Made by a program: the position numbers and the translations under genes. DNA of 64,000 nucleotides from Micromonospora globbae (GTDB lineage Bacteria > Actinomycetota > Actinomycetes > Mycobacteriales > Micromonosporaceae), in NCBI RefSeq assembly GCF_003610785.1, contig NZ_RAQQ01000017.1, forward strand, positions 1 to 64,000, in the 5' to 3' direction. Below are positions 51,209 through 60,249 of the stretch, one piece after another (position 1 is the stretch's first letter; every line of letters starts with the position of its first letter). The notes under the pieces were generated by a model that worked only from the letters and a program-made list of their open reading frames with translations, did not search any database and was not told the DNA's origin.

Positions 51209-51868
51209 GTGCGGTTGGTGATTGCGAAGTGCTCGGTGGACTACGTCGGACGGCTCTCGGCCCACCTGCCGCCGGCCACCCGGCTGCTCATGGTGAAGGC
51301 GGACGGGTCGGTCTCGATCCACGCCGACGACCGGGCGTACAAGCCGTTGAACTGGATGAGCCCGCCCTGCCGGCTGGAGGAGGCCCCGGGTGTGTGGCGG
51401 GTCGTCAACAAGGCCGGTGAGGAGCTGCGCATCACCCTGGAGGAGATCTTCCAGGACACCTCGTACGACCTGGGCGTCGATCCGGGCCTCCGCAAGGACG
51501 GCGTGGAGGCGCACCTCCAGGAGCTGCTGGCCGCCAGCCCGGGCGTCCTCGGTGAGGGTTACACGCTGATCCGCCGGGAGTACATGACGGCCATCGGGCC
51601 GGTGGACCTGCTCTGCCGGGACGCCGACGGCGGCACGGTCGCCGTCGAGGTGAAGCGGCGCGGCGAGATCGACGGCGTGGAGCAGCTCACCCGCTACCTG
51701 GAACTGCTCAACCGCGACCCGCTGCTCGCCCCCGTGGCCGGGGTGTTCGCCGCCCAGGAGATCAAGCCGCAGGCCCGGGTGCTCGCCACCGACCGGGGCA
51801 TCCGCTGCGTGGTGGTCGACTACGACAAGCTGCGCGGCATCGAGCGCGACGAGCTGACCCTGTTCTGA
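51209..51868 (+). CDS. nucS: Mismatch-specific endonuclease NucS (EndoMS)
   Basis: 219 aa from GTG at 51209 ('VRLVIAKCSVDYVGRL'), the family's normal N-terminus. It cuts both strands at mismatched bases and replaces MutS/MutL repair in most actinobacteria. The N-terminal domain (1-110) dimerises and binds DNA. The C-terminal RecB-like nuclease has D133 in 'GPVDLLC', E147-V-K149 in 'VAVEVKRRGEIDG', and 'EQLTRYLELL'. The leaderless start fits the -10 box. Confidence 0.95.
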   Translation: MRLVIAKCSVDYVGRLSAHLPPATRLLMVKADGSVSIHADDRAYKPLNWMSPPCRLEEAPGVWRVVNKAGEELRITLEEIFQDTSYDLGVDPGLRKDGVEAHLQELLAASPGVLGEGYTLIRREYMTAIGPVDLLCRDADGGTVAVEVKRRGEIDGVEQLTRYLELLNRDPLLAPVAGVFAAQEIKPQARVLATDRGIRCVVVDYDKLRGIERDELTLF

Positions 51869-51886
51869 CCCGCCCGCCGGCGGCCG

Positions 51887-53383
51887 TCAGCGTCCGTACA
51901 GCGTCTTGATGACCTTGACGAGGCGGGCCACGTCGGCGGGGGTGCGCTCGAACGTCATCGACGGCAGCAGCGACCGGGCGCGCCGGCGCGTGATCGCCTT
52001 GGCCCGGCCGAACTCGCGCAGCCCGTCCTCGCCGTGGATCCGGCCGAAGCCGGACTCGCCGACGCCGCCGAACGGCAGGGTGGACATCCCGGCGAACGTC
52101 AGGGTGGAGTTGACCGAGGCCATCCCGGACCGCAGCCGCCGGGCCACGGCCACGGCGCGGCGCCGGCCGAAGACCGAGCCGCCCAGGCCGTACGGGAGGG
52201 CGTTGGCCCTCGCGACGGCGTCGTCCACGTCGCGTACCCGGTTGATGGTGAGCGTCGGCCCGAACGTCTCCTCCCGCACGACGGCCGAGTCCTCGGGGAC
52301 GTCGACCAGCACCGTCGGCCGCACGTACGGCGGCTGCACCGCGTCGGCCCCGCCGAGCACGGCCCGCCCGCCACGGGCCAGCGCGTCGTCGATGTGCCGG
52401 CGGATCACGTCGAGCTGGGCCGGCATCGTGATCGGGCCGATGTCCTCGCCGTCGGGGCCGACGGTGAGCCGGCCGGCCCGGGCGACCACCTTCTCCACGA
52501 ACGCGTCGAAGACCGGCTCGACCGCGTAGACCCGCTCGATTCCGATGCAGGTCTGCCCGGCGTTGGTCAGGGCACCCCAGACGCAGGCCTCGGCGGCGGC
52601 GTCCAGGTCGGCGTCGCTGTCGACGATCATGGCGTCCTTGCCGCCCGCCTCCACGAGCACGGGGGTCAGGGTCTCGGCGCAGGCGGCCATCACCTTCCGG
52701 CCCGTGGCCGGGGAGCCGGTGAAGGCCAGCTTGCCCACGCCGGAGCGGCACAGTGCCGCGCCCACGTCGCCGAGGCCGTGCACCGCCGTGAGCACCGGCT
52801 GCTCGGGCACCACCTCGGCGAAGCTGTCGGCCAGCCACTGCCCGACGGCCGGCGTGTACTCGCTGGGCTTGAAGACGACGGCGTTGCCGGCGGCCAGCGC
52901 GTACGCGATCGAGCCGATCGGTGTGAAGACCGGGTAGTTCCACGGGCCGATGACGCCGACCACCCCGTACGGCTGGTACTCCAGGTGGCCGGAGAACTCG
53001 GCGAGGATCAGCCGGGACCGGACCCGACGCGGACCGAGCACCCGACGGGCGTTGCGTGCCGCCCAGTCGATGTGTTCGACGGCCGTGACGATCTCGACGA
53101 CGGCGTCCGCGATCGGCTTGCCACCCTCCCGGTGCACCAGGTCGGCGAGCTCCTCGATCCGGCGGGCGAGTTGTGCGCGCCAGCGCAGCAGCCGCTCCCG
53201 GCGACCGGTGAAGCCGAGACCGGCCCACCACTGCCCGGCGGACCGGGCCCGATCCACCGCCTCCGTGACGTCGGCGGGCGTGGCGACCGGGAACCGCCCG
53301 GCCTCGTCACCGGTGGCGGGGCTGGTGGAGATCAGCGTGCCGTGATCGATGACCGGGGCGCCGGGCACATGGACAGCCGTCAT
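51887..53383 (-). CDS. NAD(P)-dependent aldehyde dehydrogenase
   Basis: 498 aa. Converts an aldehyde to the acid. The conserved Glu is E245 in 'PVLVEAGGKDAMIV', and the nucleophile C279 in 'NAGQTCIGIERVY'. 'PWNYPVFTPIGSIAYALAAG' is the cofactor region. It resembles the succinate-semialdehyde dehydrogenase group (GabD2-like) but the substrate is not certain. TAGACT 6 nt before its ATG indicates a leaderless mRNA. Confidence 0.9.
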   Translation of the reverse strand: MTAVHVPGAPVIDHGTLISTSPATGDEAGRFPVATPADVTEAVDRARSAGQWWAGLGFTGRRERLLRWRAQLARRIEELADLVHREGGKPIADAVVEIVTAVEHIDWAARNARRVLGPRRVRSRLILAEFSGHLEYQPYGVVGVIGPWNYPVFTPIGSIAYALAAGNAVVFKPSEYTPAVGQWLADSFAEVVPEQPVLTAVHGLGDVGAALCRSGVGKLAFTGSPATGRKVMAACAETLTPVLVEAGGKDAMIVDSDADLDAAAEACVWGALTNAGQTCIGIERVYAVEPVFDAFVEKVVARAGRLTVGPDGEDIGPITMPAQLDVIRRHIDDALARGGRAVLGGADAVQPPYVRPTVLVDVPEDSAVVREETFGPTLTINRVRDVDDAVARANALPYGLGGSVFGRRRAVAVARRLRSGMASVNSTLTFAGMSTLPFGGVGESGFGRIHGEDGLREFGRAKAITRRRARSLLPSMTFERTPADVARLVKVIKTLYGR

Positions 53384-53389
53384 GGCGGA

Positions 53390-53395
53390 AGTCTA
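53390..53395 (-). promoter_or_regulatory. -10 box for leaderless aldehyde dehydrogenase gene
   Basis: TAGACT on the minus strand, 6 nt before the ATG at 53383. The rest of the 274-bp gap to the FHA gene shows no gene. Confidence 0.6.
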
Positions 53396-53657
53396 GACCC
53401 GAGCATTACTCGCCGGTAGCCCTGTGACCCCTGGCCGGCGGGGCCCCGTCGCGCCACCGCCGGCACCTCGGCAGCGGGCCCGCCCGGCGGTCGACGCCCG
53501 ACCGCACGACGGGGTGCCGGTCGACCATCGCCGATCCGGTGATCGGAAGCTGGCCGGCCGGAGAGGCGGAGGTGTCCGCCAGGCGGTGGAACGCGACTAC
53601 CGTCTGATGGCACGCTGGCGCGGGGAGTGACGGTGTGGGTGGGAGGGTGGACTGTCC

Positions 53658-54074
53658 ATGGAGGAGCATCCGCAACTGCTGCCGTTGTTGACGATCGCGG
53701 GCGGACCGATGCGCGGAGCCAGTGTCCGCCTGCGGGCCGACGCCCAGACGATCGGCCGGGCGCCGACGGCGGACATCGTCGTACCGGACCCGCACCTGAG
53801 TCGCCGTCACGCCGAGGTCTGGCTGGCGCCGGAGGGCGCCTCGCTGCGTGACCTCGGCTCGACCAACGGCACCTGGGTGAACGACCGGCGGATCACCGGC
53901 GTGGAGCAGTTGGCCGACGGCGACGTGATCCGGCTCGGGCGTACCGAGCTGCGGTTCTTCGACCCGGGCGTGGCCCGTACCGACCCGGTCGGGCTTCGCC
54001 TCGGCACGCCCCGGCGGGACCACCACCGGCCCACGCTGCCGCTGCCGTTGCCGGCGCCTCCCGCGCTCCGCTGA
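53658..54074 (+). CDS. Small FHA-domain protein
   Basis: 138 aa. One forkhead-associated domain (about 20-105) that binds phosphothreonine: 'QTIGRAPTADIVVPDPHLSRRHAEV' region with the conserved Arg, Ser and Arg-His, then 'LRDLGSTNGTWVNDRRI'. The tail is Pro/Leu-rich and ends 'LPLPAPPALR'. No kinase gene is adjacent. It probably works as an adaptor for Ser/Thr kinase signalling. Confidence 0.88.
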   Translation: MEEHPQLLPLLTIAGGPMRGASVRLRADAQTIGRAPTADIVVPDPHLSRRHAEVWLAPEGASLRDLGSTNGTWVNDRRITGVEQLADGDVIRLGRTELRFFDPGVARTDPVGLRLGTPRRDHHRPTLPLPLPAPPALR

Positions 54075-54240
54075 GGCGGGCGGCGACGCCCGCCATGCCG
54101 GGCCTCCCCGCCGTCACGTTCGGCGGCGGGCATATGTTTCGCCGGTTCGCCGGGGCCGGTGACCGGCCACATCTCCGCACGGTCGCGGGTGGGGCGACGC
54201 CACATGGACGGCCGCCCGGCCGGGTGGCAGCATGCCGCGG

Positions 54241-55305
54241 ATGAGGAGCGAGCAGCGCGTCGTCACGGCCAACGGCATCACCCAGTCGGTACGGGTGGCC
54301 GGGCCGCCGGACGGCGTACCCGTGCTGCTCGTGCACGGCAACTGCTCCTCGGCGGCGTTCTGGGAGCCGCTGGTCCGGCGCCTGCCCGACACGATGCGCG
54401 TCGTCGCTCCCGACCTGCGCGGCTACGGCGACACGCAGACCGCGCCGGTGGACGCCACCCGCGGGCTGCGCGACTTCGCCGACGACGTGGCGGCCCTGCT
54501 CGACGAGCCGGCGCTCTTCGGCGCCGCGGACGCCCGCCCGGTCGTGGTCGGGCACTCGCTCGGCGGGGGAGTGGCCATGACGCTGCTCGTCGACCACCCG
54601 CACCGGTTCTCCGGGCTGCTGCTCGCCGCGCCCGTGTCCCCGTACGGATTCGGCGGCACCCGGGACCTGGCCGGCACTCCCACCACCCCGGACTTCGCGG
54701 GCACCGGCGGCGGCACCGCGAACCCGGACTTCGTGGCCCGGCTGGCGGCCGGTGACCGGGGCGACGACGCCCCGACCAGTCCGCGGGCCGTGCTGCGCGC
54801 CGCCTACGTGGCGGACCCGGCGTCGCTCGGCGCGGACGAGGAGCTGCTGCTCGACACGATCCTGTCGACGGCGACCGGCGACGACAACTACCCCGGCACG
54901 GCGGTGGCCTCGGCCAGCTGGCCCGGCACGGCACCGGGCGAGCGCGGTGTGCTGAACGCGTTGGCGCCGACCTGGTTCCGGATCGCGGACGAGCTGGTCG
55001 CGGTCGCCCCGAAACCGCCCATCACCTGGGTGCGCGGCGACGCCGACGTGATCGTCTCCGACACCTCGCTCTTCGACCTCGCGTACCTCGGCTCGCTCGG
55101 CGCCGTGCCCGGCTGGCCGGGCGCGGCGGAGTGCCCGCCGCAGCCGATGATCGGGCAGACCCGGGCGGTGCTGGAGCGGTACGCGCACGCCGGCGGCGTC
55201 TACCGCGAGGTGGTGCTCCCCGGCTGCGGGCACAGCCCGCACCTGGAGCGGCCGGACGAGTTCGTCGCCGAGCTGCTGTCCCTGACCACCGTCCCCACGC
55301 CCTGA
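54241..55305 (+). CDS. Alpha/beta hydrolase
   Basis: 354 aa from ATG at 54241; an ATG three codons earlier (54232) is possible. CAGCAT 7 nt before 54241 fits the leaderless pattern. Oxyanion motif 'VLLVHGNCSS', nucleophile Ser in 'VVVGHSLGGGVAM', and a late catalytic His in 'LPGCGHSPHLERPDEF'. The acid is probably the Asp in 'WVRGDADVIV'. The long lid region (about 130-230) is Gly/Thr-rich. It is an esterase, lipase or epoxide-hydrolase type; substrate unknown. Confidence 0.88.
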   Translation: MRSEQRVVTANGITQSVRVAGPPDGVPVLLVHGNCSSAAFWEPLVRRLPDTMRVVAPDLRGYGDTQTAPVDATRGLRDFADDVAALLDEPALFGAADARPVVVGHSLGGGVAMTLLVDHPHRFSGLLLAAPVSPYGFGGTRDLAGTPTTPDFAGTGGGTANPDFVARLAAGDRGDDAPTSPRAVLRAAYVADPASLGADEELLLDTILSTATGDDNYPGTAVASASWPGTAPGERGVLNALAPTWFRIADELVAVAPKPPITWVRGDADVIVSDTSLFDLAYLGSLGAVPGWPGAAECPPQPMIGQTRAVLERYAHAGGVYREVVLPGCGHSPHLERPDEFVAELLSLTTVPTP

Positions 55306-55349
55306 CCCCGCCCGGCCAGCCGGCCCCTTGCCCCGGCTCTTGCCCCGGC

Positions 55350-55407
55350 GATCATGAGGTTACTGCCGCGACACGCCGACGAGGCCGACGACAACTTCAT
55401 GATCGAC
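55350..55407 (+). repeat. 58-bp palindromic element, copy C
   Basis: Begins GATCATGAGGTTACTGCC, continues GCGACACGCCG, and ends GACGACAACTTCATGATC plus GAC. Same length and orientation as copy B. It lies 45 bp after the stop of the alpha/beta hydrolase gene, between two genes on the same strand. Confidence 0.85.
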
Positions 55408-55559
55408 GGGGAGAGCCGTCGGGGAGGCGGGGGTCGGATGGGACGGGGTGGGTGAAATAGGCCACGGCGTCTCGACAACGCAGCGTCGCATGGCAGACTC
55501 GCGCGCATAACCTTAGCGGCCGTTCATGCGGCCGTACGGAGTGTTTGGGGAGGCCGGTC

Positions 55560-57350
55560 GTGGCGCGCGAGTTCACCAGCGTGGGCGTTGTCGGGCTGGG
55601 CACCATGGGTGCCGGCATCGTGGAGGTCTTCGCGCGCAGCGGCATCGACGTGGTGGCCGTGGAGGTCTCCGAGGCGGCGCTGGAGCGCGGCCGGGCCACC
55701 CTCACCGGCTCCACCGACCGGGCGGTCGCCAAGGGCAAGCTCGCGCCCGCCGACCGGGACGCCCTGCTCGGCCGGGTCAGGTTCGCCGCCGGCCTGGACG
55801 CCCTGCACACGGTCGACCTCGTGATCGAGGCGGTTCCCGAGCACCTCGACCTGAAGCAGCGGATCTTCGCCGAGCTGGACCGGGTGTGCAAGTCCGAGGC
55901 CATCCTCGCCACGAACACGTCGTCGTTGAGCGTCACCGAGATCTCCGTGGCGACCAGCCGCCCCAACCAGGTCATCGGCATCCACTTCTTCAACCCGGCG
56001 CCGGTGATGAAGCTGGTCGAGGTCGTCCGGACGGTGGTCACCTCGCCGGACGTGGTCGCCGACGTGGAGGCGCTCTGCGCCCGGCTCGGCAAGGTCGACG
56101 TGACCATCAACGACCGCGCCGGTTTCATCGCGAACGCGCTGCTGTTCGGCTACCTCAACCATGCGGTGGCCATGTTCGAGTCGAACTACGCCAGCCGGGA
56201 GGACATCGACGCCGCCATGAAGCTCGGCTGCGGCCTGCCCATGGGCCCGCTCGCGCTCATGGACCTCATCGGCGTGGACACCGCGTACGAGATCCTCGAC
56301 ACCATGTACCGGCGCGGCGGGCGGGACCGCCGCCACGCACCCGTGCCCCTGATCAAGCAGATGGTCACCGCGGGGCTGCTCGGCCGGAAGACCGGCCGGG
56401 GCTTCTACACCTACGAGCGGCCCGGCTCGCCGGTGGTCGTACCGGACGAGGCGACGCCGGTGGCCGACGCGGCCGCGCTCGCCGACGGCGCGCGCGGCAT
56501 CACGAAGGTCGGCGTCGTCGGCTCCGGGACGATGGCCACCGGGATCATCGAGGTCTTCGCGAAGGCCGGGTACGAGGTCGTCTCGGTGACCCGGGGCGCC
56601 GAGAAGTCGGCGAGCGTCTGCGAGGCGGTGAAGACCTCGCTCAACAAGGGCGTGGTACGCGGCAAGGTCAGCGAGGACGACCGGGACGCCGCGCTCGGCC
56701 GGATCACGTGGTCGGCCACGCTCGAGCACCTCGCCGACGTCGACCTCGTGGTCGAGGCGGTGGTCGAGGAGTTGAGCGTGAAGAAGGCGCTCTTCGCGAG
56801 CCTGGACGAGATCTGCAAGCCGGGCGTCGTACTGGCCACCACCACGTCGTCGCTGCCGGTGATCGAGGTGGCGATGGCCACCCAGCGGCCCGCCGACGTG
56901 ATCGGGCTGCACTTCTTCAACCCGGCGCCGATCATGCCGCTCGTCGAGGTGGTGCGGACGATCCGTACGTCGCCGGAGACCGTCGCCACGGCCCGCGCCG
57001 TCTGCGCGGCGCTCGGCAAGACCGCCGTGGTGTGCGCCGACCGCTCCGGGTTCATCGTCAACGCGCTGCTGTTCCCGTACCTGAACGACGCCGTGAAGAT
57101 GCTGGAGGCGAGCTACTCGACGGCCGACGACATCGACAACGCCATGAAGCTCGGCTGCGGCTACCCGATGGGGCCGTTCGAGCTGCTCGACGTGGTCGGC
57201 CTGGACGTCGCGCTGGCCATCCAGCGGGAGCTCTACCTGGAGCTCCGCGAGCCGGGCTTCGCGCCCGCGCCGCTGCTGGAACACCTGGTCACCGCCGGCT
57301 ACCTCGGGCGCAAGACCGGCCGGGGCTTCCGCGACCACACCCACCGCTGA
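55560..57350 (+). CDS. Tandem 3-hydroxyacyl-CoA dehydrogenase
   Basis: 596 aa from GTG at 55560, which has GGGGAGG 6 nt upstream; an upstream TTG lacks a site. Two complete dehydrogenase modules lie in tandem. Module 1 (about 1-285) has 'GVVGLGTMGAGIVEVFARSG', 'GIHFFNPAPVMKLVEVV' and 'LGRKTGRGFYTY'. Module 2 (about 312-596) has 'GVVGSGTMATGIIEVFAKAG', 'GLHFFNPAPIMPLVEVV' and 'LGRKTGRGF'. Both have the active-site His-containing segment, so both may be active. It probably works in beta-oxidation. Similar double proteins occur in other actinobacteria. Confidence 0.92.
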   Translation: MAREFTSVGVVGLGTMGAGIVEVFARSGIDVVAVEVSEAALERGRATLTGSTDRAVAKGKLAPADRDALLGRVRFAAGLDALHTVDLVIEAVPEHLDLKQRIFAELDRVCKSEAILATNTSSLSVTEISVATSRPNQVIGIHFFNPAPVMKLVEVVRTVVTSPDVVADVEALCARLGKVDVTINDRAGFIANALLFGYLNHAVAMFESNYASREDIDAAMKLGCGLPMGPLALMDLIGVDTAYEILDTMYRRGGRDRRHAPVPLIKQMVTAGLLGRKTGRGFYTYERPGSPVVVPDEATPVADAAALADGARGITKVGVVGSGTMATGIIEVFAKAGYEVVSVTRGAEKSASVCEAVKTSLNKGVVRGKVSEDDRDAALGRITWSATLEHLADVDLVVEAVVEELSVKKALFASLDEICKPGVVLATTTSSLPVIEVAMATQRPADVIGLHFFNPAPIMPLVEVVRTIRTSPETVATARAVCAALGKTAVVCADRSGFIVNALLFPYLNDAVKMLEASYSTADDIDNAMKLGCGYPMGPFELLDVVGLDVALAIQRELYLELREPGFAPAPLLEHLVTAGYLGRKTGRGFRDHTHR

Positions 57351-57375
57351 TCCCGGGGTCGCCCGCGGCCGCCCG

Positions 57376-57381
57376 TACCCT
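57376..57381 (+). promoter_or_regulatory. -10 box for leaderless small gene
   Basis: TACCCT ends 7 nt before the GTG at 57389. No ribosome site. Confidence 0.5.
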
Positions 57382-57388
57382 TGACGAC

Positions 57389-57715
57389 GTGAGTCCCCGT
57401 CGCAACCGTCCCCGCCGGGACGACGCCCCGCACCTGGACACCGACCGGGTACGGCAGGGCGTCGCGTCGGTGCAGCAGTGGCGCGACGGCGACTGGCAGG
57501 TGCGCGGCATCAGCGGCGGGGCCTCGGTCAAGACGTACCGCTGCCCGGGCTGCGACCAGGAGATCCGTCCCGGGGTGGCACACGTGGTCGCCTGGCCGGC
57601 CGACGGCCGGGGCGACCTCAGCGACCGCCGGCACTGGCACAGCGGCTGCTGGCGGGCCCGGGACCGCCGGGGCCCGGTGATCCAGCGCGGGCGCGGCGCG
57701 CCCCGCTACGGCTGA
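57389..57715 (+). CDS. Small conserved Cys/His protein, unknown function
   Basis: 108 aa, GTG start. A basic N-terminus ('VSPRRNRPRRDDAP') precedes a likely zinc site: 'YRCPGCDQEIRPGVAHVV' with CxxC, and later 'RRHWHSGCWRARDRRG' with His and Cys. The C-terminus is basic. Proteins of this kind are widespread in actinobacteria, sometimes annotated as ATP/GTP-binding without visible basis. It may bind nucleic acid; that is inference. Confidence 0.75.
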   Translation: MSPRRNRPRRDDAPHLDTDRVRQGVASVQQWRDGDWQVRGISGGASVKTYRCPGCDQEIRPGVAHVVAWPADGRGDLSDRRHWHSGCWRARDRRGPVIQRGRGAPRYG

Positions 57716-57770
57716 GCGATCTGGATCACGCTGATTCCTCCCCGGGCGGGCGGCGGGGGCGACTTCGCGC

Positions 57771-57776
57771 CAGACT
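57771..57776 (+). promoter_or_regulatory. -10 box for leaderless hydrolase gene
   Basis: CAGACT ends 6 nt before the GTG at 57783. No ribosome site. Confidence 0.45.
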
Positions 57777-57782
57777 TGACCG

Positions 57783-58592
57783 GTGAGCACACCGATCCGC
57801 GCGTCGTCCATCCTCCCCGGGCAGCGGGAGGACATCGAGCTGCACACCGCCGACGGGCTGCGCCTGGTCGGTGAGCTGGCCCGTCCGGTCGACCGCGAGC
57901 CGGCGGCCACCCTCGTCTGCCTGCACCCGCTGCCGACCCACGGCGGGATGATGGACAGCCACGTCTTCCGCAAGGCCGCGTGGCGGCTGCCGGCCCTGGC
58001 CGACGTCGCGGTGCTCCGGTTCAACACGCGGGGCACGAGCAGCGTCCGGGGGACCAGCGAGGGGGCCTTCGACAACGCCGTGGGCGAGCGCTACGACGTG
58101 GCCGCCGCCATCGAGTACGCCGAGTTCCACGAGCTGCCGAACATCTGGCTGCTGGGCTGGTCGTTCGGCACCGACCTGGTGCTGAAGTACGGCTGCGACC
58201 CGGCCGTCTCGGGCGCGATCCTGCTCTCCCCGCCGCTGCGCTACTCCACCCCCGACGACCTGGCGCAGTGGGCGGGCTCCGGCCGGCCGCTGGTGGCGCT
58301 CGTGCCGGAGTTCGACGACTACCTGCGTCCGGCCGAGGCGCGGGAGCGCTTCGCGGTGGTGCCGCAGGCCGAGGTGATCGGGGTGCCGGGCGCCAAGCAC
58401 CTCTGGGTCGGTGACGCCGAACGGGTCCTCGACGAGGTGGTCCGCCGGGTCAACCCGTCGGTGCCGGTCCCGCTGCCCACGACGTGGGACGGCCCGATGG
58501 AGACCGGCGACGTCAGCGCGTACGCCGACCGGACGGTGGCCTCGTTCGCCGACCGGCCGGTGCCGGGCCCGCCGCAGCGCCGGGCCGACTGA
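57783..58592 (+). CDS. Alpha/beta hydrolase
   Basis: 269 aa, GTG start. The nucleophile elbow is 'LLGWSFGTDLVLKYG' (GxSxG). Earlier features are 'LVCLHPLPTHGGMMDSHV' and 'VLRFNTRGTSSVRGTS'. The candidate catalytic Asp and His are in 'VPEFDDYL' and 'PGAKHLWVGDAE'. It resembles the YpfH/dienelactone-like hydrolase group. Substrate unknown. It is convergent with the AI-2E permease gene. Confidence 0.86.
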   Translation: MSTPIRASSILPGQREDIELHTADGLRLVGELARPVDREPAATLVCLHPLPTHGGMMDSHVFRKAAWRLPALADVAVLRFNTRGTSSVRGTSEGAFDNAVGERYDVAAAIEYAEFHELPNIWLLGWSFGTDLVLKYGCDPAVSGAILLSPPLRYSTPDDLAQWAGSGRPLVALVPEFDDYLRPAEARERFAVVPQAEVIGVPGAKHLWVGDAERVLDEVVRRVNPSVPVPLPTTWDGPMETGDVSAYADRTVASFADRPVPGPPQRRAD

Positions 58593-58659
58593 TCCGGCGG
58601 TGGGCCGACCGAGTCGGCGGCGGGTTGGCTGAGCGGGCGCCGGCCGGTTTCGAGCGGGC

Positions 58660-59955
58660 TCAGCGGGCCTGCTGGCGGGGCAGCACCACCTCGCGCAGGA
58701 TGATCTGGATGGCGGCCACCGTGGGGATCGCGATGAGCGCGCCCACCACGCCGATCAGCCCGACCCCGAGCAGCGCGGCGAGCAGGGCGGCCACCTCGTT
58801 GACGTGCACCGACCGGCGCATCACCTTCGGGTAGATGAGGTAGTTCTCGACCTGCTGGTAGACGAGGAAGAAGATCACGCAGGCGATGCCGGCGGACAGG
58901 TCGGTGGCGAAGCCGACGAGGCTGACGATGATCGCGCCGAGGGTGGCCCCGATCTGCGGGATCAAATCGGTCACGGCGACCACCACGGCGAGCGCCATCG
59001 GGTACGCCAGCCCGACGATCAGCGCGAAGACGAACGTGCTGAGGCCGGCCAGCACGGCGATGCACAGCGCGCCCACCATGTACGCACCCACCCGGGTGAG
59101 GATCTCGTCGCCGATCAACTGCACCCGCTCCCGGCGGGACCGCGGCACGAGCGAGTACGCGAGCGTGCGCAGCCGGTTGAAGTAGGCCAGGAAGTAGATG
59201 GTGAGCACCAGCACGGTGAGCGCCTTGAAGAGGGTGCCGAAGAGCAGTTGGGCGCCGCCGAGCACCCCGCCGAGGGCCCGGCCCACGGTGCCCGCGTTCA
59301 CGGCGCCCTGCACCTTCTCCACCACGTCGTACCGCTCGACCAGCTCGTTGACCGTCTCGCTGCGGCGCAGCTCCTCGATGTACGTCGGCAACTGCTCGAT
59401 GAACTGCCCGGACTGGGTGATGATCGGCGGCACGAGCGCCACCACGCCGCCGCAGAGCAGCAGCAGGACGGCGAAGGCGACCAGCCCCACGGACAGGGCG
59501 TGCGGCAGGCCCCACGACCGCAGCCGTACCACGGCGGGGTTGAGGCCGATCGCGAGGAACAGCGCGATCACCACCAGGACGAGGATGCCGGCGGCGTTGC
59601 GGATCCCGCCGTAGAGGGAGTACGCCGCGAGCGCGCCGAGCGCCCAGGTGAAGCCGACCAGGAAGCTGTTGCGCCGCAGGGGCCGCCCCGGCGGGCCGAA
59701 CCGGCCCGAACCCGTCGACGGCGGTGCGATCGGGTCGTCCGGCGACTCGCCGGCGGGCGCCGCCTCGCCGTGCGGCGGCTCCGCGCCCTCGGGCCGGGGG
59801 GTATGCCGGTGCGCCCGGCGTCCCTCGGCGGCCGGGCCCTCACTCCCGGCGGGCTCGGGGACGGGGTGCCCCGCGCCGGCGCCCTCCGGCTCCGGTCCGT
59901 CGGCCGTCGGCCCGTCCTGCGTCACCAGTCCTCCGCTCAGGTCCGGCGGGTCCAC
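58660..59955 (-). CDS. AI-2E family transporter (PerM type)
   Basis: 431 aa. A Pro/Glu/Gly-rich cytosolic N-terminus of about 90 residues is followed by seven to eight membrane helices with the family's large periplasmic-type loop after helix 3. Clear family segments are 'FLAIGLNPAVVRLRSWGLPHALSV', shown here in part, 'TDLIPQIGATLGAIIVSLVG', and 'YQQVENYLIYPKVM'. The family includes TqsA and sodium/proton exchangers; the substrate here is not known. Confidence 0.9.
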   Translation of the reverse strand: MDPPDLSGGLVTQDGPTADGPEPEGAGAGHPVPEPAGSEGPAAEGRRAHRHTPRPEGAEPPHGEAAPAGESPDDPIAPPSTGSGRFGPPGRPLRRNSFLVGFTWALGALAAYSLYGGIRNAAGILVLVVIALFLAIGLNPAVVRLRSWGLPHALSVGLVAFAVLLLLCGGVVALVPPIITQSGQFIEQLPTYIEELRRSETVNELVERYDVVEKVQGAVNAGTVGRALGGVLGGAQLLFGTLFKALTVLVLTIYFLAYFNRLRTLAYSLVPRSRRERVQLIGDEILTRVGAYMVGALCIAVLAGLSTFVFALIVGLAYPMALAVVVAVTDLIPQIGATLGAIIVSLVGFATDLSAGIACVIFFLVYQQVENYLIYPKVMRRSVHVNEVAALLAALLGVGLIGVVGALIAIPTVAAIQIILREVVLPRQQAR

Positions 59956-60249
59956 CGCCCCGTGCGGGCACCCGGCCGCCTCCGGCCGGTCCTGCCCGGC
60001 AGACTACTGGCCGGCGACTCCCGCAACCACCCGTCCGCGGCGCCCTCGCCGTTAGGGCACGGGAGGGGTGGCACGCCGGCACCGGCTGACCGTCGGACGG
60101 TCTACCCGCCGGACCACACGGTCGACGACCGCCGCGGTCATGCCCGCCGCGGTGACCGCCGGGGTCACGCCCACCGCGCCGTGACCGTCGGCAGGCCGCG
60201 CGGTGACCCGTCCCGGGCACCTGCGCCGGTCGCCGCCTCGGACCGGCCG
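59956..60249. other. Intergenic, nothing recognised
   Basis: 294 bp between the AI-2E permease start and the coiled-coil protein stop, both on the minus strand. It should hold the permease promoter and the terminator of the coiled-coil gene, but no clear box or strong hairpin was seen. Confidence 0.4.

Noticed and set aside
55545..55559. TTG as the start of the tandem dehydrogenase
   Set aside because: It overlaps the GGGGAGG ribosome site that serves the GTG at 55560.
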